A stretch of DNA of 64,000 nt from positions 12,890,842-12,954,841 of the forward strand of contig NC_135549.1 of NCBI RefSeq assembly GCF_964340395.1, written 5' to 3'. The notes under the pieces were generated by a model. That model saw only the letters and a list, made by a program, of their open reading frames with translations. It made no database searches and had not been told where the DNA came from. A program made the position numbers and the translations under genes. Positions 26,601-36,551 of the stretch are shown here, in pieces (position 1 is the stretch's first letter; every line of letters starts with the position of its first letter). The stretch comes from Glandiceps talaboti. Its lineage: Eukaryota; Hemichordata; Enteropneusta; Spengelidae.

Positions 26601-27796
26601 GTGGTTATTTTACAATTTAACAAAGTGGTTATTTTACAATTTAACAAAGTGGTTATTTTACAATTTAACAAAGTGGTTATTTTACAATTTAACAAGGTGG
26701 TTATTTTACAATTTAACAAGGTGGTTATTTTACAATTTAACAAGATGGTTATTTTACAATTTAACAAGGTGGTTATTTTACAATTTAACAAGGTGGTTAT
26801 TTTATAATTTAACAAGGTGGTTATTTTACAATTTAACAAGGTGGTTATTTTACAATTTAACAAGATGGTTATTTTACAATTTAACAAGGTGATTATTTTA
26901 CAATTTAACAAGGTGGTTATTTTATAATTTAACAAGGTGGTTATTTTACAATTTAACAAGGTGGTTATTTCACAATTTAACAAGATGGTTATTTTACAAT
27001 TTAACAAGATGGTTATTTTACAATTTAACAAGGTGGTTATTTTACAATTTAACAAGGTGATTATTTTACAATTTAACAAGGTGGTTATTTTACAATTTAA
27101 CAAGGTGGTTATTTTACAATTTAACAAGGTGGTTATTTTACAATTTAACAAGGTGGTTATTTTATAATTCGATAAAGTGGTTATTTTATAATTCGATAAA
27201 GTGGTTATTTTATAATCCGATAAAAGTGGTTATTTTACAATTCGATAAAGTGGTTATTTTACAATACGATAAAGTGCTTATTTTGCAATTCAATAAAAAG
27301 TGGTAATTTCACAATTCAATAAAATGGTTATTTTACAATTCAATAAAATTGTTATTTTACAATTCAATAAAATTGTTATTTTAAAATTCAATAAAGTGGT
27401 TATTTTCCAATTCTATAAAGTGAGTAATTTACAATTCGATAAAGTGGTTATTTTACAATTCGATAAAGTTGTTATTTTACAGTTCGATAAAGTGGTTATT
27501 TTATAATTTGATAAAGTGTTTATTTTACAATTCGATAAAGTGGTTATTTTACATTCAGGAAGACAGAAAGCATACAATGATTTGCCTTCATTCTTAACTT
27601 AGGGAGTGTCCAGATTTTACTTTCAGGGGGACCCCGGAGAATTTCCCCTTTTCCATGTGTACTTTTTTCATGCCCCCCTACAAAAGCTTGGGAAAAAATT
27701 ATGGCCCCTACAAGTTCTTGAGTTTTTTCCTTGACCCCCCCCCCATACACTTACACATATACACAAACACACTATACATACACAATGTACATATAC

Positions 27797-27829
<33 letters not shown>

Positions 27830-30338
27830 TGTATGTATGTATGTATGTATGTATGTATGTATGTATGTGTCTGTCTGTCTGTCTGTATGCATACAATTAA
27901 TACAAAACACACACACACACATACATACATACATACATACATACATACATACATACATACATACATACATACATACATACATACATACATACATACATAC
28001 ACACACAAACACAGCTTCAGCGCCATGCCTATATCTTTTGAACCTCTGAACCTTTGTTCAGTTGTGCTAAAAAAAAATACTCATAAATAACCAAATCATT
28101 ATATTGGAAAAAAAAGCAAGATAACCATTTCATGCACAATGGCAAGAACAACATATTTCCATTGGGTAATGGGGGTATACTTTAAATACTTCACAACTGT
28201 TCTACTTTACTTTTTAGACATGTATTGAATACAACTTAGTTCCAATGCCGGTTTGCGTTGTTCAGCTTGTCAACAGTGCAAGTATAAATGTGAATATTTT
28301 TAATGTTGGAAGGAATAGTCAAAAACTGAAATAATTTAACTATCAACATTTTCTCTTGTTATACTTTGACTGATATATAAGTTTAACTTCTATTTCCAGG
28401 GGTGATTTCGTAAACACAAACCGAGCTGTAGATGACTTCCAACCCTGTGCCAACATAATATCTTGATGAGCACTAATTACCAAAACAGAGAACATTAAAA
28501 GAGATAAAAATAGACATAATATCCACTCACGTAGTAGGAACACCAGAATTTTGATGACGCAAAATGACTGCAAATGAAATTAAAACTAATATCATCAACA
28601 TGAGTGAAACAGATAGTAGTGACTCTGAGACTGAAAGTTACATTTCTGTAATGTATGTTCTAGGGTAGTGATGGAGACAATTGTAATACTGATAGCTCAG
28701 AAAATTCATGTACTGCTGATAACACTGATAGTGATTGTGATGAAACAAGTCTTGCACATCCCCACGGACAACTTATACTTTGAAAAGTGCCAGAATTGCA
28801 GGTCGATTTATGTTGCATTAAATAATCATGTTTTTTTAATGACCCCCACCCCAGAAAATTGTGAAATTTTTGTTTAGCCCCCCCCCCCTAATCTTTCCTG
28901 GGAAAAATTGATGCCCCCCTGAAAATCCTCCGCCCCAGAAGTAAAATCTGGACACTCCCTTACAGTCAATAAAGCCCTTTAAATTTCTGCATGGCAAAAG
29001 TATACATAAAAAGATAATGTGAAACAACACATGATCGAACAAGTCCGTGTTTGTAACTTAATAAATTACAAAAAACTAAAACCGTGTGAAAGTTTTGTTA
29101 TTGTACATACAGGAAATGATTGTTAAACAAATTTGGTGAGGACAAGTACAAGACAAGACATGTCTCTCAGTACTTACGATGTTCATATTCTCGAAGTAGC
29201 AAGACAACGGTGTTTAGTGTGTGAGCATCAGGAATTGTCAATAACCTGCCTCCATCGTTACGGCAATATTCATACGCATATTGCGAGGTCGAAATATAAT
29301 CAGACACCTTGTAAATGCCCATGCTGTCAAGACTGTTAAGACTTATTCCTTAAAAGAAAAGAACCTCGTTACCATGGTTACAAGACTTGTGGTATGTACG
29401 ACAGTAATATCGTTTACTACACTGCTAAAAATATATCCATTTGGCGTGAGTCTATTTCGAAATGTGCTGACATTCCTTACTTATCAATAAATCATGTGTA
29501 TGAAACGTTATTACTAAACAATTAATGAATGAAAATGATTTATGTATATAATACCTGGGTATGTCCGTTCTCTATACTGACAAATGAAATTCTTCGAAGT
29601 GGAGCAACGTGCATCATTCCACAGACGTTTGCGATGTGCACTATACAACACAAATCATATGAAGGAATAGTTAAGTAAAGAATGGAGAATTGTTCCATAT
29701 GGTTCTATACAATGAATGCCGCCTTGGGTAATGGATATCTATTAATAGAATCTGGTGTAACTGTACTAAATGTGTTAAATATATCTAGTCTGAGATATGT
29801 GGCAGATGAGATACTAGGTATCGTAAAACTCTCTCAATATAGCAAACTGTTTATTATTTATAACAGATTTAAGCGTGCGCGCATGTGTGTGTGTGGGGGG
29901 GGGAGGGTTATGCATTTTACACAAGAAATTTTTTGGAACTTCGAATTATTCATGAAGAGGGACATACATACATACATACATACATACGTACATACATACA
30001 TACATACATACATACATACATACATACATACATACATACATACATACATACATACATACATACATACATACATACATACATACATACATGCACGCACATA
30101 CACACATTCAATTGTAGCGAAAGAATAACCGGTTTGTTTCATTTCTTACCGAAGATTGGCACAGTTTTCATTGCCGCCTGCATTATTTGGCTCTTTTGGA
30201 AACCAGTGGGTTAAGCATAACGGTGAGTTATCGGTATAAACAAAATTACCCTCTTCAAGCAAATCATTAGCATCGAACCATATATCGCCTGACATAGATA
30301 ATGACATACACTCATAAATACGCCAATATTTATATATA

Positions 30339-30433
<95 letters not shown>

Positions 30434-32440
30434 ATGCGATGTGAATACTTCTACAGGTCAGTATATGGCTACTGCCCTGTGTACGAATTTCTTTCTCTCT
30501 TTATAATTATAAGGATTTAAATTGACTAGGTAATTGCAGTACGACTCAAATATGACTGAGAGATGGCAGGTAATACGATACGATATACGATTTATGCATA
30601 TGCTGTCAGACTATCCACCTGGCCTGCTATCTCACCACACTCTTCCGTGTAGGTTACTGTATCGACAATCAAGTTTAACCTACTGTATCGACAATCAAGT
30701 TTATCCTATTGATCACTAAACAGATCTAGAGTTGAAATTGTGTTCACCACTCTGGTTGTTGAATTTGAAACATATTTGGACAGTGCACTCGGGTCATAAG
30801 ATTAGCTGGGATAATATCGATAATATCAAAATACTTGGCAGGGACCAACGTTGCTTTGTAGGTGCATGGTGTCAAGGAAGCTATCCATATCAGTCAGTCT
30901 AAACTTGATTTCAGGTGGGGGATGGGTGGGGGTCGTTTCCAATTTCACTCAAGATTCCAGTGATGAGTCATGTGATCAACCCAGAACTAACAACATTTCA
31001 CTAACAACACTATGTCCATTATTATAAATGTCATTGTTAAGTCCTAAAAATAATTCATACATACCCACGTTTAGATTTTGCACCCACGTCATAATTGCCA
31101 TTACCATGTTTTCACTACGAAATCGCAATAAGTGGCCGCTTCTTTCTTCACAGAATGCCTTTGCATCATACCATGTCAACGTTAATATTGGCATTTCGAC
31201 TTCGGAAAATGGAGACTGCAAATATTGATAGCCTTTAAAAGAAATCCACATGGATAGATTTTTATGTTAAACAATGACATTTTATGTCAGTGTTTGGCTT
31301 AAAGGACAGAGTTGCCCTATTTTAAAAGTTTACATGTATTTTTTTTAAATTTTGAATGCAAATTTGTATATGCTGTTTGCAAAAGACTGTACGGTAGTCT
31401 AATTGTCTCTAGATCCATTAATTTTAAAAACACTATGCAAAAATAATATTGGAAATTATTCATGTAAATTTGTTAACAGGGTAGGAGTATGGCTTTAAAA
31501 AATAATTCAGCACTGTTCAGCCAAAAAACATTAGTGAAACTGGAGAACTAAAAATCATGTCAAAATTTGACAGCCTTTTAACAAAAAAGGGTGCAAAACA
31601 TGTATATACACAAGTTCCTGTATAAAAAAACAACTAACATTAATTACCCTGTGTACAGCTTCAATATACACTCAAGTAATGTTAAAGTATGTGCAAATGA
31701 GTAAAATCTGGAGATTCCAAATGTAAACATGTTCATGCAATTACATTAGAGACAATGTATGTATGTATGTATGTATGTATGTATGTATGTATGTATGTAT
31801 GTATGTATGTATGTATGTATGTATGTATGTGTGTGTGTTCACATGTGTATGTGTGTGGCTATATATATGTTAAATAAATGTGTGTGGGGGGGGCTTGAAA
31901 ATTTCTTACCATGTGGAGGGGGGGGGTCTGAATTTTTTGGGGTTATAAAGGGGGGGGGACTTGAAAAAAATCTAATTTTGTCATGATTCCTCCGACCCCC
32001 CTTGCCCATTATTTGTGAATGCAGCCTTATAATGTTTATGTTGATGCAATCTTTAAGAGACATTTTTCGAACACTTGATTTCATAGTAAGAATTTTCTTG
32101 ATATTTATATATTTGTCATTAGATAGTTAAAAATCAAAAGCATTGTTTGGTGTTCATATCACTATTTACTGAATGGCGGCCATATATTTGGTCAACATAA
32201 CTCAAAAAAGTAGAATATGTAGAGACGCCATTCAAGTAATATCTACACCATATTATCAGGTGCAAACTTTCTTCTATGACCTTGACAACATCGGATTTTA
32301 ATCAGATTGATACATAATCGTAACTACTCATGTAATTCAGTGTTCAATCACCTACCGTTGATTTGGTAAATCCAACAACATAATGGATATAATAATAGTA
32401 AAAATACTGTAATTTTCGATAAACCTGAAGTTAAAATCAT
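23687..32440 (-). CDS. two-domain C-type lectin, type I transmembrane protein
   Basis: Nine coding exons: 32356-32440, 31065-31232, 30150-30288, 29555-29640, 29178-29348, 25923-26094, 25491-25552, 24515-24850 and 23687-23865 (stop TGA). They join in phase to give 465 residues. Residues 1-23 are a signal peptide. Lectin domain 1 (about 29-155) has [25 protein letters not shown] (117-119), WND (138-140) and FICQY, the canonical Ca2+/mannose-type site. Domain 2 (about 165-293) has [35 protein letters not shown] and [11 protein letters not shown], but EPN reads EPY and WND is lost. A Ser/Thr/Pro stalk (about 316-406) precedes a membrane helix (about 416-435) and a tail with ESYYEPY. It is probably a cell-surface glycan receptor. 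The exon pattern (three exons per domain, similar phases) suggests domain duplication. The acceptor of 25923-26094 was chosen to keep phase; a stronger-looking AG ten bases inside it would break the frame. Confidence 0.85.
25133..25411. repeat. tandem repeat, about 80-86 bp, 3.4 copies
   Basis: Units begin CAAGTAATCGAATTATATGA and contain CTACCTAGCTAA and ATAACGAATAGCGAA. They lie in the lectin intron between exons 7 and 8. The copies differ by small indels (an extra CAGTTA in the second). Confidence 0.85.
26103..27553. repeat. 24-bp minisatellite, about 60 copies, in a lectin intron
   Basis: Near-perfect iteration of GTGGTTATTTTACAATTTAA plus four more bases, continuing with more diverged units carrying TTCGATAAA or TTCAATAAA on the right. 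Since the period is a multiple of 3, long open frames appear on both strands, but they encode only eight-residue iterations and are not genes. The array begins within about ten bases of the 3' splice site of the lectin exon at 25923-26094, so the branch point and pyrimidine region of that intron must lie in repeat units. Confidence 0.95.
27602..28959. mobile_element. 1.36-kb TIR element (family B) with TTA target duplication, in a lectin intron
   Basis: The ends are a perfect 21-bp inverted repeat starting GGGAGTGTCCAGATTTTACT, flanked on both sides by TTA (27599-27601 and 28960-28962). A three-base TWA duplication is known for PIF/Harbinger elements. The interior carries poly-C/G modules next to both ends, large TATG/CATA microsatellites, and a short acidic Ser/Asp-rich open stretch at about 28600-28790 ([14 protein letters not shown], then after a stop [15 protein letters not shown]) that could be a captured or decayed coding fragment. 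No transposase motif was seen, so it is likely non-autonomous. Confidence 0.7.
27799..28000. repeat. inverted pair of TATG and CATA microsatellites
   Basis: (ATGT)n from about 27799 to 27867 is followed, after about 53 bases, by (ACAT)n from about 27920 to 28000. The two arms are reverse complements, so the pair could extrude as a hairpin with arms of nearly 70 bp. Confidence 0.9.
29962..30089. repeat. (ACAT)n microsatellite
   Basis: About 32 tetranucleotide units with one early interruption (TACG). They lie in the lectin intron between exons 3 and 4. Confidence 0.95.
30345..30430. repeat. (TA)n microsatellite
   Basis: About 42 TA dinucleotides after a short (GT)n, in the lectin intron between exons 2 and 3. 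Confidence 0.95.
31757..31980. repeat. (ATGT)n microsatellite followed by G-run modules
   Basis: About 18 TATG units (31757-31830), then three poly-G modules followed by CTTGAAAATTT, TCTGAATTTTTT and ACTTGAAAAAAAT. The G-run plus AT-rich module style is the same as in the termini of the TIR elements at 27602 and 39807, but I found no matching inverted end. It lies in the first lectin intron. Confidence 0.75.
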
Positions 32441-33806
32441 CTCGTTGTTTTGATAGGAGATATCCAGCTACTTGTCATGGAGTCAAAATGATCGCCTTGT
32501 CTTCATAGGAGAATGCAACCAACTAAGAATATGAGACTGGTGAACAAGTCCCGATGTGTGGACGAAAACTCCAGTTTCACTTTCACCTATGTGTAGTGTT
32601 TAGATTCCAATGTCGGTAATTTAGTGTCCGCTTGTCTTAATTCCATCAATATTTCTACCATATCCCTGTTATCAGTTCATATTATAGGTAGGCATATAGC
32701 ACTATGTTTAAGATAGATGTTTGAGACAGATGGCCATTCTAATTGTATCTCCAACGCCCTTTACCCTAAGGCTGTCTGAAATTTAAAGAGCAAACAGTTT
32801 GAGTGTGTAAAATAGCACTGAGCAACATTTTACCCACAACTCCCTCTAATTTTCACTCTCACTCACAAAGCTCCTTCAATTCAGACAAATCTCACCAGTG
32901 TACAGGGTTTTGTGAAAACATTTTTCATTTCTTTTTCATTGGTTCAAATATGAATTATGTTTTGTAAAAGATATAGAAATTTTATAATTTTTTCCGTAAA
33001 CTTTCTTGAAAAGTATGGAAAATATTTGCAAAGAAACTAAGGAAAATACTTGCACCTGTAATTACTTCAACAAAGATACTGATTTCTCTGCACAGGTATA
33101 AAAAAGAAATTTAGATATTAAAACTTTCTATACAGACTGACTATCCAAGTTTTGATTGCTTTGTGTTGAAGAGTATTACTTGTTTGTACATTTTTATCCA
33201 AAATGTTCAACTTTTTAAATTTTAAATTCTTAACACATTTTTGGTACATATTATTCAACTGTTTGTTATGCTTAACTGTTAAGAAATACGGCTTATAGAG
33301 GAAGGTATAAAATAAGGAACATCCAAGCATACAAATCAGAGAGAGAGTTGTGGCTAACTAGTGGGTAAAATATTGTATATCGGAATGCATGGTACAGGTA
33401 ATCACTGACTGAAAGTGTATGACCTAGCTTGTGGCTCGACGTTGAATTTTTAATGAGTAGTACCATGGTGGTGGTTTTGTTCTGTTCCTCTGTTCCTATA
33501 TTGATTTGGTCGAGTGATGTGCATGTATCTATGACTGATTTACATAAGTTTCAAAAGTAGGTACGCCTAGAGTCAGAATTGGATTTTCTTTTGTCTTTTC
33601 TTTTTCTGGGGTTGACATCTCTATTTAACTTTTTGTAGTGAGGTTGTTTCACTTGACGCATCTCTCACAAAGAAATCTGAATTGTAAATCACTGCATGGT
33701 GACAGATAGATATGAACCAGTAAATAAAACACATGACATTATACAACAACAAAGAAGGCAAGATAATGAAATAAGCAGAATGATGAGTCCAATGGTTTGC
33801 ATATGG
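32441..33806. other. intergenic region upstream of the lectin gene
   Basis: It should contain the lectin 5' UTR and promoter on its left side. A GATCGCCTTGTCTTCATAGGA-like stretch near 32489 is unremarkable. I saw no recognisable gene or repeat. It ends at the first homologous exon of the decayed transglutaminase. Confidence 0.5.
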
Positions 33807-34989
33807 TAACAGATAAACATCTCATCAGATTAATTTCTTATATTATATTAATTTCTTTAATTTCTTATATTTACCCAATTTTGTTTACACTTAACCAGCA
33901 CTGCAGTGAAATCGCAGCCAACCGCAGCGCACACCATACTTTGGAATACGAAATCCATAATTTGATAGTGAACAGAGGACAGCCATTTGAAGTCGTTCTA
34001 GAGTTCAACCACAATGTCCAACTTGATGAAGATTCATTAAATTTTGAAGTCCACCTCGGTAAGTATTCAGATGCTGACTTGCCAGTATTCCTGTTCTCCA
34101 TACCTTGCACACCTAACATACATGTAGTAAGTTTATTCTTGTGGCACCTACATTGTAATACAACTCAGAAATGTTCAGAAATGTTGATAGTGTAGATTGA
34201 TTTTTAACCTACTTTTTATTATGTTTCGTTAGAATGTAAGAGACACTCTAAATGATCACTGAATTCATTTTCTAAGAGATGTGACTCGACTGGCATGTAT
34301 TTTAGGTTTCGAGAGCGCTAACCATTTTAAAGTGTGTTTTCTAGCCTGATGTCACAGTGCATAAAAAGACTTACGACCAGGTTGGTTTCTGACTCGCATC
34401 CTACAAAACTCATTGATTATATGTTACTGTAGCTACATTCAAATACAATTTGTTACTCTCATTCTGAAATCAACAGAAAACACGACATAAATACAAACTT
34501 TATTTTATGTAAACTTTAAAGTGTTTACACAACAGACTGAAATTTTTAACAGATGACTCTTCCTAACACATTTCTGGTTTAATTTCATCACATGTCCCAT
34601 CCCTTATCGAAACTGCTGGGTTCACTACCTACCACATGTGCCAGTGCGATTTAAACGTACTAATGAAGGAGTACAATTCGGTCAAGTGATTATTACATAC
34701 TCGTAATACTAAAAGTTTAATTTAGAAACTCTATCAAAGTGCGCTCGCAGGTCAGTATTTTCCCGCAGAAAAGTGCCGTTAAGAGGCACGAGGTTTTACG
34801 AGACTAAAGTTGGGAAAGCCCACCACATAATATATGGATTACAGGATATATCTTGCTTTGGACGAAAAATCCAAACGTTTCAGAAGGTAGACCTTCACCG
34901 TTATATTGTACTTTAATACAAAGTATGTGTAATTTGTGAGTAGCTCGATACATTACTGGTAACTCCATAGCAAAATAATTGAACATTCA

Positions 34990-36180
34990 CGAGACTGAGG
35001 TTCAGTAGTGCTATAGGGATCGCCCGGCGTCTGTCTGTCTGTCTGTCTGTCTGTGATGATTCCATCAGTGATATGCAAATTATTACAATTCCAAAACTAC
35101 TAAGCAGATTGGGCTGAAATTCAATGGGAATGTATCTTGAGATGTATTGTATGGATGAAGAAATGATACCATGAATATGCAAATTAGGTGTAAAAATGTT
35201 CATTTTTGGTCAAAAACTTATATCTCAAAAAGTACTTGGTCACCGAGTCTGAAACTTGGTGAGATGTTTCTGAAAGTGTTATTCTGCAGATTTTCTTCAA
35301 AACATTTTGAGAAAATTGGCCCTAGCGACCATGACCACTCCCTTAGCAAAAACCAAATGGCAGTATATTTTGGTCAAATAACAACACCATCTGGTAGGCA
35401 AATGAGTAAACATTTAAAAAATGTATGCAAATACCCTAGCAACCATGACCATGCCCATAGCAACAGCCAAACGGTCGTGTATTTCTCAAAGATAACAACA
35501 GGGATTAATAGACAGTTGAATAAACATTCAAAAAATGTATGTAAATTTGCCTAGCAACAAGACCACGCCCATAGCAACAGCCAAATAATCATGTATATTG
35601 CAAATATAACAGGAATAGAAAGACAAATGAATAAACATTCAAAAAATGTATGCAAATGTGCCTAGCAACAAGACCACGCCCATAGCAACAGCCAAATTAT
35701 CACATATATTGCAAACATAACGGGGATTAATAGACAATTGAATAAACATTCAAAAATGTATGAAAATATGCCTAGCAACAAGACCATTCCCATAGCAACA
35801 GCCAAATGATCACGTATATTGCAAAGATAATATCAGGAATTCATACACAAGTGAACAAAAATATACAAAAATGTATGCAAATATATCTAACAACATGACC
35901 ACGCCCATAGCAACAGCCAAATGATAGCATATATCATAAAGATAGCAACATGGTTGGATAGGCAACTGGATAGTCATTCAACAAATGAACACTTCTTGTT
36001 AGCATGGACTACCATATGGATAAACATTTTTAAAAACTACAGTTGTGCTACAACGCCATTGGCGGTATTTTTCAGTTATGCTATCCTGTTTCCGATATAT
36101 ACACTGGCTGCAACAAGAAACTGCATGAGATATATTTTTTTAGTTTTCATCCACGAGCTCTAGTCTGTCTATACATATGG
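34990..36180. repeat. tandem repeat of about 113 bp, six units, in a longer dispersed-type repeat
   Basis: Units start near 35321, 35431, 35552, 35659, 35771 and 35888, each with CCTAGCAAC(A/C)A(A/T)GACCACGCC and CATAGCAACAGCCAAA. The stretch before it holds (GTCT)n at 35031-35053 and the stretch after it a small palindrome CGCCATTGGCG. The whole block lies in the transglutaminase pseudogene intron, on the 3' side of the TRIM gene. It looks like a repetitive element, but its ends are not defined. Confidence 0.75.
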
Positions 36181-36551
36181 GATTTATTTCTGGAAGTCCA
36201 AAGTTACCATCTAGTACCTAATTGACAAGAGTGCATTAGCTATAATGTTTGTGTCTCATCGACAGGGTCAAAGTTTACGCTACAAATTCGAGTGTCCCAA
36301 GATTAATAGTAGGTATGTCCACCATTTGCATGGATCACTGCAGTGCATCGGTGCATCTTTATATAACATGCACAGTCTCAATATCTTTTTCTGGCCCATT
36401 TTCGGGTTAATACACATATGGAATGGAAACGTCTCACACCACAATGATATATGATGCATGTTCACTGTCTGAGTTGAAAATTCACAATTCAAATACTGTT
36501 CAGTCTTCATTCGAAAAGGATACTACTGTAATTGTACACTAAGAATGTAGT

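Noticed and set aside
25963-27506. Several long open frames on both strands (up to about 300 codons) across 26-27.5 kb
   Set aside because: They are the 24-bp minisatellite read in frame and encode only eight-residue iterations. The real coding part here is the lectin exon at 25923-26094 on the minus strand.
28836-29042. Minus-strand Gly-rich open frame
   Set aside because: It arises from the poly-G/C modules at the right end of the TIR element at 27602-28959.
27655-30214. MYVC- and IHTY-type open frames
   Set aside because: They are translations of tetranucleotide microsatellites.
35321-35950. CRISPR-like spacing of a conserved block about every 113 bp
   Set aside because: The intervening sequences are also homologous to each other, so this is an ordinary tandem repeat in an animal intron.
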